This document shows positions 8,107 to 17,708 of a stretch of DNA of 64,000 nt, one piece after another. Both the position numbers and the translations under genes were made by a program. The stretch's first letter is position 1; each line of letters starts with the position of its first letter. The stretch covers positions 1 through 64,000 of the forward strand of contig JAUIET010000011.1 in assembly GCA_030429735.1 (NCBI GenBank), read 5' to 3'. The notes beneath the pieces are model-generated. The model did not search any database. It worked only from the letters and a program-made list of their open reading frames with translations, and had not been told where the DNA came from. Source of the stretch: Gammaproteobacteria bacterium (GTDB lineage Bacteria; Pseudomonadota; Gammaproteobacteria; Pseudomonadales; JAUIET01).

Positions 8107-9707
8107 GCAGCGCTACATCATTTACCTCCAGAGCGGAATTACTGGCGAAATTTGAGCGCAAGGAATGCCTGCAGTGGGACGTGATTGTTGTCGGCGGGGG
8201 TATTACCGGCGCTGGCGTACTCAGGGAGGCGGCGCGGCGCGGTTACAAAGTGTTGTTGTTGGAGCAACAGGACTTCGCCTGGGGCACATCCAGCCGTTCT
8301 TCAAAAATGATTCATGGCGGGCTTCGTTATCTGGCCTCAGGCGATTTTAGGCTAACACGGCATTCCCTGCAGGAGCGCGAGCGAATTCTGAGCGAGGCAC
8401 CCGGTCTGGCTGAACGCATGGGTTACTACTATGTGCTTCGAAAAGGAAAATTTCCGGGCCGCTGGGCAATGACGCTGGTGCTGTCTATTTACGATCGGAT
8501 GGCGGGGATTAAAGACCATCGATTCGTTAATCGTGACGCTCTGTCCAAGGTCTTTCCGGGGCTGCGCGCTGAACAGCTGCAAGGCGCCTGTTACTACACC
8601 GATGCGGTGACAGATGATTCGCGTCTGGTGTTGCGTGTTTTGCAGGAAGCAATGGTAGACGGGGCATGCGCGCTGAATTACACCAAGGTAAGCAAACTGG
8701 TGTTCGACGGCGAGCAGGTGTCGGGTGTGCGCGTCGAGGCCGATGACTTGCATAGCAGTCTTGAGCTGCGTGCGCCCGTCGTTATTAACGCCACGGGTGC
8801 CTGGGCAGACCGTTTGCGCGGCGAGCTGGGCTGGCAAAAACGGGTACGGCCATTGCGCGGTAGTCACCTGGTTCTGCCGCGTCACTGCTGTCCGGTTGAT
8901 CATGTGCTGGCTTTGCAGCATCCAGAAGATGGGCGGGCCGTTTTTGTGTTTCCCTGGGAGGGGACTACGGTGGTTGGCACTACCGATTTAGACCATAGCG
9001 AGGATCTGGATCAGGAAGCACGCATTACAGAACTTGAAGTCGCGTATTTGCTGAACATTGTTAACAGCCAATTTCCAGACCGCGAGGTAAGCCGCGCCGA
9101 TATAGTGTCTACCTGGTCAGGGGTTCGACCGGTAATCGGTGCGGATAAAGCGGTTGACGCGTCGAAAGAGCGTCGTGATCACGCCGTGTGGTCTGACAAT
9201 GGTTTGATTACCGTCAGTGGCGGGAAGCTGACCACATTCCGGTTGATTGCGTTGGATGCGCTGCAAGCGGCGCAGCACTTGCTGCCGGAAGCGGCCAAGA
9301 GCGTGGATGATCGCGTATTTGGAGCATCCAGCGACGAGTCAGCTGTGCAGCAAATAGATCGTACAGGCTTGCTAAGTGCACGGTATGGTGCAAATGCTTC
9401 ATATCTCTCTAAAAATGCGCAAAAATCAGATTTGGAGAATATCGCAAGCTCGCGATTTTCCCTGGCGGAGTGCCGTTGGGCAATAGAACACGAATCTGTA
9501 CGCCACCTGGACGACCTGATGTTGCGCCGAACTCGCCTGGGCCAGGTGTTGCCCGCCGGCGGGGAAGCCATATTGGCGGAACTGAAGGCGATGTTTGTTG
9601 CGGTGCTGGGCTGGGACGATGAGCGATGGCAGCAGGAGGTTGCGCGCTACACAAGCATTTGGCAGCGCTACTATTCACTGCCGACTGAAGACAATGCCTG
9701 CAGCTGA
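8103..9707 (+). CDS. glpD: FAD-dependent glycerol-3-phosphate dehydrogenase/oxidase
   Basis: A 534-residue GlpD-family flavoenzyme oxidising sn-glycerol 3-phosphate to dihydroxyacetone phosphate, with electrons normally passed to quinone. The Rossmann motif VIVVGGGITGAG is at residues 27-38. The family signature WGTSSRSSKMIHGGLRYL and the substrate segment WSGVRPVIG are present, and the C-terminal GlpD helical domain is complete. It overlaps the AgpS-type gene by 4 bp upstream and the kinase by 14 bp downstream. In this context its DHAP product could feed the AgpS-type enzyme; plain glycerol catabolism with the kinase is the simpler alternative. Confidence 0.9.
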   Translation: MSSATSFTSRAELLAKFERKECLQWDVIVVGGGITGAGVLREAARRGYKVLLLEQQDFAWGTSSRSSKMIHGGLRYLASGDFRLTRHSLQERERILSEAPGLAERMGYYYVLRKGKFPGRWAMTLVLSIYDRMAGIKDHRFVNRDALSKVFPGLRAEQLQGACYYTDAVTDDSRLVLRVLQEAMVDGACALNYTKVSKLVFDGEQVSGVRVEADDLHSSLELRAPVVINATGAWADRLRGELGWQKRVRPLRGSHLVLPRHCCPVDHVLALQHPEDGRAVFVFPWEGTTVVGTTDLDHSEDLDQEARITELEVAYLLNIVNSQFPDREVSRADIVSTWSGVRPVIGADKAVDASKERRDHAVWSDNGLITVSGGKLTTFRLIALDALQAAQHLLPEAAKSVDDRVFGASSDESAVQQIDRTGLLSARYGANASYLSKNAQKSDLENIASSRFSLAECRWAIEHESVRHLDDLMLRRTRLGQVLPAGGEAILAELKAMFVAVLGWDDERWQQEVARYTSIWQRYYSLPTEDNACS

Positions 9708-11259
9708 CAATCAATATTTGCTCGCTATCGACAATGGGACACAAAGTGTTCGTGCGTTGTTGTTTGATCAACACGGTGTGCTGCATGCGAAGAGCAAAGT
9801 TGATATTGAGCCCTACGTCTCCAGGGAACCTGGCTGGGCGGAACAAGACCCGCACTATTATTGGGCCTCCTTGTGTCAGGCATGCCAGCTGCTGTGGCGT
9901 CAGACCGACATTGCCCCTGACGCGATTGCCGGTGTATCGGTAACAAGCCAGCGAGCAACCTTGCTGGCTTTGGATAATGCCGGCGAACCACTGTACCCGG
10001 CGATCACCTGGATGGATCAACGCCAGGTGAATACCAGGCCAGGGCTGGGCACTATTGAATCGCTATTAATGAAAGCAGTGGGCGCTTGGGACCAGGTGCA
10101 ACACTTTCACAAGCAATCAGAGGCGAATTGGCTTGCTCTGCACGAACCAGCGATATGGCAGCGTGTGGACAAATTTCTGCTTTTATCCGGTTACCATGTG
10201 TATCGGTTGACCGGTCAGTTTCATGACGCTGTGGCCAGCCAGGTTGGGTATTTACCATTTGATTTTAAAGGGCTGCAGTGGGCTGACCAGAAATCCTGGC
10301 AGTGGCGCGCCCAGCGTGCCTCAAGACCTATGTTGCCCACCGTGTTCCCTGCCGGGCAACGCCTGGGCACAATCACGGCACAAGCCTCTGCTGACACTGG
10401 AATTCCCGCGGGGTTGCCGCTGATCGCGTCGGGTTCCGACAAGGCATGCGAGGTGTTGGGTGCCGGGTGTATCGATGAGTACACTGCCAGCCTGAGTTAT
10501 GGAACAACCGCCACGTTCAACAAAGTATCTAACGAATATCGTGAGGGAATACCATTTCATCCACCTTACCCGGGTGTTGTGCCGGGCAGCTATAACATTG
10601 AAATGTATGTGCCGCGTGGCTACTGGATGGTGAGCTGGTTTAAAAACGAGTTTGGTCTGCAGGAACGTCAGCGCGCTGCGGCCGACGGTATTGCGGCAGA
10701 GACCTTGTTTGATGAGTTGCTAACGGCTGTACCGCCTGGCTCTATGGGCTTAACCTTGCAACCCTACTGGTCCGCCGGAGCGGTTGATACCGGCCCTGAG
10801 GCCAAAGGCGCGATCATTGGATTCGGTGATGTGCATACGCGTGCCCATCTGTATCGGGCTGTTATTGAGGGCTTGACGTACGCCTTGCGTGAAGGCAAAG
10901 AACGGGTGGAAAAGCGCAGCAAGCAGCAGATAAAAACGCTGCGCGTATCCGGTGGCGGTTCGCAAAGCGATCAGGTGATGCAAATTACAGCCGACATTTT
11001 TGGTATGGAAGTGCAGCGCCCACATACCTTTGAAGCATCTGGTTTGGGTGCAGCCATGGCCGCTGCGGTTGGGGTAGGTATCTACCCTGATTTCATATCA
11101 GCGGCCGCGGCGATGACGCATATTGGCGATCGTTTCCAGCCAAACGCAGAGCATCAAGCTATCTATGATCAACTGTACAAATCAGTCTACCTGACAATGT
11201 ACAAGCGCTTACGCCCGAGTTATGCCGCCATACGCGACATAACGGGATACCCCAATTAG
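9694..11259 (+). CDS. FGGY-family carbohydrate kinase (glycerol kinase-like)
   Basis: A 521-residue FGGY kinase with two actin-like domains. The N-terminal phosphate motif is AIDNGTQSVRALLFDQHG, a substrate segment contains AITWMDQR, and the C-terminal ATP site includes LRVSGGGSQSDQVMQI. The start at 9694 lies inside the last codons of glpD and puts the phosphate motif at the usual N-terminal position; an upstream in-frame ATG at 9595 would add an unrelated leader. Pairing with GlpD suggests glycerol or a related triol as substrate, giving glycerol 3-phosphate. The sequence diverges from classical GlpK, so another polyol is possible. Confidence 0.85.
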   Translation: MPAADNQYLLAIDNGTQSVRALLFDQHGVLHAKSKVDIEPYVSREPGWAEQDPHYYWASLCQACQLLWRQTDIAPDAIAGVSVTSQRATLLALDNAGEPLYPAITWMDQRQVNTRPGLGTIESLLMKAVGAWDQVQHFHKQSEANWLALHEPAIWQRVDKFLLLSGYHVYRLTGQFHDAVASQVGYLPFDFKGLQWADQKSWQWRAQRASRPMLPTVFPAGQRLGTITAQASADTGIPAGLPLIASGSDKACEVLGAGCIDEYTASLSYGTTATFNKVSNEYREGIPFHPPYPGVVPGSYNIEMYVPRGYWMVSWFKNEFGLQERQRAAADGIAAETLFDELLTAVPPGSMGLTLQPYWSAGAVDTGPEAKGAIIGFGDVHTRAHLYRAVIEGLTYALREGKERVEKRSKQQIKTLRVSGGGSQSDQVMQITADIFGMEVQRPHTFEASGLGAAMAAAVGVGIYPDFISAAAAMTHIGDRFQPNAEHQAIYDQLYKSVYLTMYKRLRPSYAAIRDITGYPN

Positions 11260-11298
11260 TCGGTACAAGCTGCGGTGCGCCAGCAAAGGCCGGCCAGA

Positions 11299-12753
11299 TT
11301 ACTTCTTAATCTGGCTATCAAGCACTTTATCGGTTTTTTCGCTGTAGGGCGGCAGCATGCCACCCAGCTTGATAAAGTCCAGCCAGCCGTCAGTGAACAC
11401 AGTGCGTGCGTGACTGAAGGTTTTGAAGCCCTCGTGACCGTGATAATGCCCCATACCGCTGTCGCCCACGCCACCAAACGGTGCATCGTCACAGGTAAAA
11501 TGCATCATCACGTTATTGACACAAACCCCGCCAGACAGCGTATGGCTCAACACTTTTTGTTCCTCGGCTTTGTCTTTTCCGAAGTAATACAAGGCCAGTG
11601 GACGTGGTCGCGCATTGATATAGTGTATGCAGTCGTCCAGTTTGGTGTAGGGTTTGATCAGCATGATCGGCCCGAAAATTTCTTCCTGGGTAACGGTTAG
11701 CTCTTCACTGGGGTCAATAATGAGTTGAATAGGTATCTTCTTGGTTTCAGCATTCCAGGTGGCACCGGAATCATCGGTGTTTACAATGCGAGCACCTTTG
11801 TCTTCGGCTTCTTTCAGGTAGCGTGCAATACGTTCGTAGTGACGCTCGTTGATCATCGCGTTGTAATCCACATTGTTGGTCGGGTTTGGATACAGTGTTT
11901 GGCTTGTTGTAACGCAATGTTGAATGAATTCCTCTACCTTTTCTGCCGGCACAAAAACATAATCAGGTGAGATGCAGATCTGTCCACAGTTCATTCCTTT
12001 GCCATTAATAAGTTTGAATGCGGTTTCTTCGATGTTCGCTGAATCGCCAATAATCACTGGCGACTTGCCGCCCAGTTCCAGGGTAACCGGGGTCAGGTTT
12101 TCGGCCGCAGACCGCATAACCAGCCGTCCGATGCTGGTCGCACCCGTGAACAACAGGTGATCGAACGCAAGGCTCGAAAAGGCGGCGCCAGCATCCGGAC
12201 CACCCGTAACCACGGTGACAACATCGGGCTCAAAATAGCGGGCCACCAACTCTTTTATTAATTCGGCGGTTTTGGGGTTGAATTCGGATGGCTTGACCAT
12301 CACCCGATTACCAGCCGCTAACATGTCAACCATGGGGCTGAAAACCATGCCGACGGGCACATTCCATGGTGTCATGTTGCCGATTACACCTTTGGCCTGG
12401 TAGTGAATATGCGTTTTTGCGCCCACCAGGTTCATCGGTACCGGTGCTTTACGACGCTCGGGCTTCATCCATTTCTTGACGTGTTTCTTCGCATTTTTTG
12501 CGTTGTTCACTGCGCCCATAATCTCTGACATACGGCTCATTCTCGGCGAACGACCACCGTAGTCGGCATCCAGCGCTTCACACAAGGCGTGCTGGTTTTC
12601 AACCAGCAGATCGATCACCTTGTCGAGGCGCTGCAGTCTGGTTTCCAGACTGGCGGGCCCATCAGCCAGAAACGCCGCTTTCTGGCGGTCGAGTATGCCC
12701 TGCAGCTCATTGCTGATGGTGGCTATGGATTGGCTGGATTCAATTGCGGTCAT
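11299..12753 (-). CDS. aldehyde dehydrogenase, coniferyl-aldehyde-dehydrogenase type
   Basis: A 484-residue NAD(P)-dependent aldehyde dehydrogenase oxidising an aldehyde to the acid in the cytoplasm. It shows the coenzyme segment MTPWNVP, the catalytic glutamate in TLELGGKSPVI and the catalytic cysteine in GMNCGQICISPDY. That active-site context and the start of the fold resemble the coniferyl/long-chain aldehyde dehydrogenase branch. AGGAGG precedes the ATG. It lies 72 bp downstream of a LysR gene on the same strand, which probably regulates it. The substrate is unknown; a fatty aldehyde would fit the neighbouring lipid genes. Confidence 0.87.
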   Translation of the reverse strand: MTAIESSQSIATISNELQGILDRQKAAFLADGPASLETRLQRLDKVIDLLVENQHALCEALDADYGGRSPRMSRMSEIMGAVNNAKNAKKHVKKWMKPERRKAPVPMNLVGAKTHIHYQAKGVIGNMTPWNVPVGMVFSPMVDMLAAGNRVMVKPSEFNPKTAELIKELVARYFEPDVVTVVTGGPDAGAAFSSLAFDHLLFTGATSIGRLVMRSAAENLTPVTLELGGKSPVIIGDSANIEETAFKLINGKGMNCGQICISPDYVFVPAEKVEEFIQHCVTTSQTLYPNPTNNVDYNAMINERHYERIARYLKEAEDKGARIVNTDDSGATWNAETKKIPIQLIIDPSEELTVTQEEIFGPIMLIKPYTKLDDCIHYINARPRPLALYYFGKDKAEEQKVLSHTLSGGVCVNNVMMHFTCDDAPFGGVGDSGMGHYHGHEGFKTFSHARTVFTDGWLDFIKLGGMLPPYSEKTDKVLDSQIKK

Positions 12754-12825
12754 GTTGGCCTCCTGAGTGTTTGCTTTGCCATTGAATACGAATGGCGCTT
12801 GGTACCGGGTATTAGTTGCATGGTA

Positions 12826-13779
12826 TCAGCTGAGTGATAAGTCGTCTCTATACCTTGCGTAGCTGTCAAGAATGAGGCCGCGCACCCAGCTGTGTAAGGG
12901 GGAATTTGATGTTCGTTGGTGCTGTATAAGCACTATGTCCAGCTGCACTTCTTCGCTGGCCCGCATCTCCAGCAGTGGTCGTGATACAACATTGTTGCTG
13001 GCCAGCTGCGATGTGTCGAGAATATCCGGGCCTAGCATAAATGCGTTATTACGCGTGATCACTTCCATTGCAATCAGCAACTGTGTGGTTTGCACCAGCG
13101 GTTGCTGCAATGTCACCCCGTGTTCGGCAAACAAGGTTGCAAGCGTGTTTAGGTCTGCTTCAGACAGCCCTGGCAAAAATACTCTTACGGATGGCATGCC
13201 GCACAGGTCGGATATCTGTAATTGCTCTTTACTGGCCAGTGGGTGATCGGCCGGCAGCCATACGCTGGGAACACCTGACAAAATAGGGTAAGTGGTGTAA
13301 TCCTCACCAAGATGCTGATTCACATAAATCGTGAAATCCAGTGAGCCGTGCGCGAGCATATCAACATAGCCATCGAGCTGGTTTCTGGACTGCAGCAGTA
13401 CGCCGGGCGCTTCTTCGGCAAGCCGCGTGACAAGCTCGGGAATGGCGGTGATGATGAACATTTCAGGCGCACACAGATGTATCTCGCCTTTGGCTGTCTT
13501 TGGGTCGAACTCCGAGCTGAATATCGTCGATTCTATGTACTCAAGTGCCTGTTGAACGCCATGTTCAAGCTCCAGTGCGCGCGGAGTGGGTACCAGGCCA
13601 CGCGAAGAGCGCGTGAATAACTCATCCTGAAACAGTTCTCGCAGGCGCTGCAAGGTTTTACTCATTGCTGGCTGCGTGATGAATAGCCTCTCAGCCGCCT
13701 TGGTCACACTGCGTTCTTCCATTAATGTGCGCAGCGCAACCAGCAGGTTGAGGTCGATCTTTGCCAGAGGAATAGCCAT
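12826..13779 (-). CDS. LysR-family transcriptional regulator
   Basis: A 317-residue LTTR. Residues 9-67 form the winged helix-turn-helix (DLNLLVALRTLMEERSVTKA, then FITQPAMSKTLQRLRELF), followed by the linker helix and a periplasmic-binding-like effector domain. The ATG at 13777-13779 has GGAG 8 bp upstream. It is transcribed toward the aldehyde dehydrogenase and is divergent from the small gene at 13925, so it may control either. Effector unknown. Confidence 0.9.
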   Translation of the reverse strand: MAIPLAKIDLNLLVALRTLMEERSVTKAAERLFITQPAMSKTLQRLRELFQDELFTRSSRGLVPTPRALELEHGVQQALEYIESTIFSSEFDPKTAKGEIHLCAPEMFIITAIPELVTRLAEEAPGVLLQSRNQLDGYVDMLAHGSLDFTIYVNQHLGEDYTTYPILSGVPSVWLPADHPLASKEQLQISDLCGMPSVRVFLPGLSEADLNTLATLFAEHGVTLQQPLVQTTQLLIAMEVITRNNAFMLGPDILDTSQLASNNVVSRPLLEMRASEEVQLDIVLIQHQRTSNSPLHSWVRGLILDSYARYRDDLSLS

Positions 13780-13862
13780 GGTTTACTCCGTAACTAGCTG
13801 ATATTTGACGATATCAAGTTTAGATATAACCAAAAAGAATATTATACATGATCTAAATGCAT

Positions 13863-13891
13863 TTGAGTTATTTTTGAGTGACCCTTATATT
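13863..13891 (+). promoter_or_regulatory. sigma-70-type promoter of the 28-codon gene
   Basis: TTGAGT (13863-13868) and TATATT (13886-13891) are spaced by 17 bp, 33 bp upstream of the small ORF's start codon. The surrounding DNA is A+T-rich compared with neighbouring genes. Confidence 0.55.
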
Positions 13892-13924
13892 GGCTTTGCA
13901 CTGAAACTGAAGAGGAGAAGACTC

Positions 13925-14011
13925 ATGATGACATCCACAGTGATGACCACCATGTTACTGGTTTCTCTCGGCCTTCTGGGCACCATCGCGGTGGAGGACC
14001 TCTCTAAGTAG
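13925..14011 (+). CDS. small single-span membrane protein (28 aa), function unknown
   Basis: Starting with two consecutive ATGs, the ORF encodes 28 residues: a short Thr/Met-rich start, one hydrophobic span (TMLLVSLGLLGTIAV) and a charged tail, EDLSK. AGGAG (13913-13917) lies 7 bp upstream. A good promoter lies before it and a strong rho-independent terminator after it, so it sits in its own roughly 210-nt transcript. No family is recognised. The stretch 14012-14081 contains a GTTTCG/CGAAAC hairpin, so a small RNA, or one RNA with both roles, is an alternative. Confidence 0.5.
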   Translation: MMTSTVMTTMLLVSLGLLGTIAVEDLSK

Positions 14012-14081
14012 ACGGTTTTCTGCAGCACCGGAGCAGTTTCGACCGAAACACTCCCTGTCCAGGCCGACAGAAAAAATGCTT

Positions 14082-14110
14082 AAAGCCCACCTTTGGTGGG
14101 CTTTCTTTTT
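14082..14110 (+). terminator. rho-independent terminator
   Basis: A perfect 10-bp stem, AAAGCCCACC (14082-14091) with GGTGGGCTTT (14095-14104), has a 3-nt loop and is followed by CTTTTT. It separates the small gene from oadG, whose ATG is only 23 bp further on. Confidence 0.85.
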
Positions 14111-14132
14111 ACGGCATGCTAAATTGTGCGGC

Positions 14133-14357
14133 ATGTCGGAACCTGCTCTAATTTCTGAAGGTGTGAACCTCATGCTCTACGGCATGGGGGTGGTGTTTGT
14201 GTTTTTGAGTCTGCTCGTTTTAGCGACTGGGGCCATGTCTGTCATAGTGCAGCGACTGACACCGCCCGCGGCTGAGCCAGACCTGCAGGCCCCGGATCGC
14301 CGACATGTAGCGGCCATTACCGCGGCCTTGCACATGCACAGAAACCGCAGCGGCTAA
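14133..14357 (+). CDS. oadG: oxaloacetate decarboxylase gamma subunit
   Basis: A 74-residue membrane anchor of the sodium-pumping oxaloacetate decarboxylase. It has one N-terminal transmembrane helix (LMLYGMGVVFVFLSLLVLAT) and a polar C-terminal tail with histidines that would contact the alpha subunit and a zinc ion. The start at 14133 fits the helix position; an upstream in-frame ATG lies before the terminator and is rejected. It is first in the order gamma-alpha-beta, 63 bp before oadA. Confidence 0.85.
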   Translation: MSEPALISEGVNLMLYGMGVVFVFLSLLVLATGAMSVIVQRLTPPAAEPDLQAPDRRHVAAITAALHMHRNRSG

Positions 14358-14420
14358 GCACCGCGTTGCTCACGTTGCAATGCCGACCATACTCCTCAAT
14401 ACAAGACGACAGATTTCACT

Positions 14421-16238
14421 ATGACTACCAGCCAAGCTCTCGGCATTACTGATGTTGTGTTACGCGACTCACACCAAAGCCTGTTAGCAACCCGTTTTCG
14501 AATTGACGATATGCTGCCAATCGCGGCTGAGCTGGATGATGTAGGGTATTGGTCTCTGGAATCCTGGGGTGGTGCGACCTTTGACGCGTGCATTCGCTAT
14601 CTGGGTGAAGATCCATGGGACCGCATTCGCGAGCTGAAAAAAGCCATGCCGAAAACGCCGCAGCAAATGTTGCTGCGCGGCCAAAATTTGCTGGGTTATC
14701 GTCATTACGCGGATGACGTGGTCGAAAAGTTTGTAGAGCGTGCCGCGGTCAATGGTGTAGACGTATTTCGTGTGTTCGATGCAATGAATGATCCACGCAA
14801 TCTGCGCACGGCATTACAAGCGGTTTTAAAAAACGACAAGCACGCGCAAGGCACTATTTCTTACACCGTAAGCCCGGTACATACCTTGCAAACCTGGTTA
14901 GATCTGGCGCGTGAGATCGAAGACATGGGCGCGCAAAGTCTGGCCATCAAAGACATGGCGGGCTTACTCCGTCCCTACGAGGCGTTTGAGCTGGTCAGCC
15001 AGTTAAAATCCAGCCTGGGGATTCCCATTCACATGCACTGCCATGCTACTACCGGCCTGTCGACTGCCACCATTGTGAAAGCGGTTGAAGCAGGCATAGA
15101 CAATGTGGATACCTCAATATCATCCATGAGCATGACCTACGGTCATTCGCCTACCGAAAGTGTGGTGGCAATTTTGGAAGGTACAGAAAGAGATACTGGC
15201 CTCAATATTGAGAAGCTTGAGACCATTGCCGCCTACTTTCGCGAAGTCCGAAAGAAATACGGTCAATTTGAGGGTGCATTGAGAGGCATAGATTCGCGTA
15301 TTTTGGTCGCCCAGGTGCCAGGCGGCATGCTGACCAATATGGAAAACCAGTTACGTGAGCAGGGTGCCAGTGATCGCTTGAACGAAGTGCTTGAGGAAAT
15401 TCCCAGGGTGAGGGTCGACCTGGGCTACATTCCGCTGGTCACGCCGACCTCGCAGATTGTAGGGACTCAGGCTGTGCTTAATGTACTGACGGGTGAGCGG
15501 TATAAATCGATCGCTAAAGAAACAGCCGGCGTTTTAAAAGGCGAGTATGGCGCAACTGCCGCACCAGTGAACAGTGAACTTCAGCAGCGGGTGCTCGACG
15601 GCGCAGAGGCTGTGGTTTGCCGCCCGGCAGACATGCTTGAGCCTGAGCTTGATAGCCTGGACGCTGAACTGAAGGCGCTTGCATCAGAAAAGAATATCCA
15701 GTTATGTGACCATCCGATCGACGATGTGCTTACCTACGCATTGTTCCAGCAGATTGGTCTAAAGTTCCTCAGCAATCGCGGTGATTCCTCAGCGTTTGAG
15801 CCACACCCGGATAGGGAGCAGCCAGCGCCAACAGCGACGCCTGAACCTTCGGCTAATGCAACCGAAGCGGCGGCACCGGCTGGCACAGCCAGTTACACAG
15901 TAAGCGTTGACGGCCAAGCGTATCAGGTGCTTGTGCAGGAAGGTGGTGCGATTAATAGCATTGTCGCGGCACCACCGTTGGCATCGAGTGAACCAGCGGT
16001 CGCAAACACGCCTGCAGCGTCGGAAGTCAGCACACTGAGCGCCCCCCTGGCAGGAAACATATTTCGTGTTGATGTCGCCAAGGGCGACCGCGTAGAAGCA
16101 GGCGATGTGGTGATGATTCTGGAAGCCATGAAAATGGAAACAGAAGTGCGAGCAGACAAGTCGGGTACGGTTCAAACCGTTCACGTGGCGCAAGGTGCCA
16201 GTGTGTCGGTTGGCGAACCCTTACTCAGCCTGGTCTAA
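14421..16238 (+). CDS. oadA: oxaloacetate decarboxylase alpha subunit (carboxyltransferase plus biotin domain)
   Basis: A 605-residue cytoplasmic subunit that moves the carboxyl group from oxaloacetate to biotin. The N-terminal TIM-barrel carboxyltransferase has [25 protein letters not shown] and the metal-binding [11 protein letters not shown] Pro/Ala-rich linker (about residues 455-530) leads to the biotinyl domain with EAMKMETE at 568-575, where K571 carries biotin. It ends 2 bp before oadB. The linker is long but within the family range. Confidence 0.95.
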   Translation: MTTSQALGITDVVLRDSHQSLLATRFRIDDMLPIAAELDDVGYWSLESWGGATFDACIRYLGEDPWDRIRELKKAMPKTPQQMLLRGQNLLGYRHYADDVVEKFVERAAVNGVDVFRVFDAMNDPRNLRTALQAVLKNDKHAQGTISYTVSPVHTLQTWLDLAREIEDMGAQSLAIKDMAGLLRPYEAFELVSQLKSSLGIPIHMHCHATTGLSTATIVKAVEAGIDNVDTSISSMSMTYGHSPTESVVAILEGTERDTGLNIEKLETIAAYFREVRKKYGQFEGALRGIDSRILVAQVPGGMLTNMENQLREQGASDRLNEVLEEIPRVRVDLGYIPLVTPTSQIVGTQAVLNVLTGERYKSIAKETAGVLKGEYGATAAPVNSELQQRVLDGAEAVVCRPADMLEPELDSLDAELKALASEKNIQLCDHPIDDVLTYALFQQIGLKFLSNRGDSSAFEPHPDREQPAPTATPEPSANATEAAAPAGTASYTVSVDGQAYQVLVQEGGAINSIVAAPPLASSEPAVANTPAASEVSTLSAPLAGNIFRVDVAKGDRVEAGDVVMILEAMKMETEVRADKSGTVQTVHVAQGASVSVGEPLLSLV

Positions 16239-16240
16239 GC

Positions 16241-17407
16241 ATGGATTCATTGCTGGTACTTTGGCACACCACTGGCCTGAGCCAGATCAGTGGCGGCCAG
16301 TTGCTGATGATGATCATCGGCCTGCTGCTGCTGTACCTGGCGATCCGCAAAGGTTTTGAGCCATTGCTACTGCTGCCCATTGGCTTTGGCACGATACTGG
16401 TCAATATTCCCGGTGCCGGATTCAGTGATGCACCGGTGCTAGACTCTGCCGGTCATCTTTTGAGCCCGGGTGGCGTGCTGTACTACATCTACCATATTGG
16501 TATTGAAACCGGTGTGTTCCCTTTGATTATTTTTATGGGCGTTGGTGCTTTAACCGACTTCGGGCCGCTTCTTGCCAATCCCAAAACACTGTTCCTGGGG
16601 GCTGCGGCGCAATTCGGCATATTCGCGACCCTGATTGGAGCAGTGACCTTATCCAGCGTTGGTATTCTTGATTTCAGTATTCAGGACGCAGCGGCCATCG
16701 GCATTATTGGTGGCGCGGATGGTCCGACGGCGATTTTTGTGGCGAGCAAACTGGCACCTGACTTGCTTGGCGCGATTGCTGTGGCCGCCTACTCATACAT
16801 GGCCTTGGTGCCATTGATTCAACCGCCTATTATGCGTGCGCTGACCAACGAGCAGGAACGCAGCATAGTCATGACCCAACTGCGCGTGGTTAATCAGGCC
16901 GAAAAAATTGTATTTCCTTTGCTGCTGCTGGTCATGGTTGCGATGTTATTGCCCAGCGCCGCGCCGTTGCTGGGTATGTTTTGCCTCGGCAATTTGATGC
17001 GCGAATCCGGGGTTGTCGATCGCTTGAGCGACACTGTGCAGAATGCACTGATTAATATCGTCACGATATTTCTCGGGTTGGGTGTGGGCTCCAAAATGAA
17101 TGCCGAGCAGTTCCTGGACGGGAAGACACTGGGTATTCTGCTGCTGGGTATCGTTGCTTTCGCTATCGGTACCGCCAGTGGTGTATTGATGGCGAAACTA
17201 ATGAACAAAATGGGCCGCACGCCAGTTAACCCCTTGATTGGCTCAGCCGGGGTCTCTGCGGTTCCTATGGCTGCACGGGTCTCAAATAAAGTTGGGCTTG
17301 AGTCCAACCCGCATAACTATCTTCTTATGCACGCAATGGGACCCAATGTAGCTGGCGTTATTGGCTCGGCAGTTGCTGCGGGCGTTATGCTGGGCTTGGT
17401 TGGATAA
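16241..17407 (+). CDS. oadB: oxaloacetate decarboxylase beta subunit (sodium pump)
   Basis: A 388-residue polytopic inner-membrane protein that decarboxylates carboxybiotin and exports sodium ions. Visible are the conserved [20 protein letters not shown] segment with its aspartate, the [20 protein letters not shown] region and about nine hydrophobic spans. Length and order match OadB. No T-rich terminator follows; the next gene is gspC, 301 bp away. Confidence 0.95.
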   Translation: MDSLLVLWHTTGLSQISGGQLLMMIIGLLLLYLAIRKGFEPLLLLPIGFGTILVNIPGAGFSDAPVLDSAGHLLSPGGVLYYIYHIGIETGVFPLIIFMGVGALTDFGPLLANPKTLFLGAAAQFGIFATLIGAVTLSSVGILDFSIQDAAAIGIIGGADGPTAIFVASKLAPDLLGAIAVAAYSYMALVPLIQPPIMRALTNEQERSIVMTQLRVVNQAEKIVFPLLLLVMVAMLLPSAAPLLGMFCLGNLMRESGVVDRLSDTVQNALINIVTIFLGLGVGSKMNAEQFLDGKTLGILLLGIVAFAIGTASGVLMAKLMNKMGRTPVNPLIGSAGVSAVPMAARVSNKVGLESNPHNYLLMHAMGPNVAGVIGSAVAAGVMLGLVG

Positions 17408-17708
17408 ACCACAGCCTGCTTAAAAAAGCATCGATACTGGGGCCGGATATCGTCGTCTTGGCGATTGATAAGCGGTGTTGAACGCCTCAGACAGAGTATT
17501 GTCATAATTGTGTGGTTATATTCCGCTTACCTCAGTGGAAGCTCAGTGAAACTGCTAACATTAATGATCCGTGTGGGTTTTTTTACTGTCTCGTCCTCCT
17601 GCAAGGTACGAAATTCACGCCCAAAACGTGAGCAGATGTCGGCCAGCCGGCGTGTATAACATTCGAACGACTATCGACTATCGACTATCGACTATTTAGT
17701 ATTCATCT
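17408..17708 (+). promoter_or_regulatory. intergenic region before the gsp operon with four heptamer repeats
   Basis: This stretch holds no credible gene. Four consecutive copies of CGACTAT occupy 17668-17695, ending 13 bp before the gspC start, where a ribosome site would normally lie; no good Shine-Dalgarno is visible. Two CTCAGTG direct repeats lie upstream near 17530-17550. Transcription of the secretion operon presumably starts in this region. The function of the heptamers is unknown. Confidence 0.4.

Noticed and set aside
11293-11315. Hairpin GCCAGATT/AATCTGGC at the end of the aldehyde dehydrogenase gene considered as a terminator.
   Set aside because: The stem is perfect but there is no T run on either strand, and it overlaps the last codons of the gene.
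17668-17695. Heptamer repeats considered as a CRISPR-like array.
   Set aside because: The units are 7 bp with no spacers and no cas genes are nearby.
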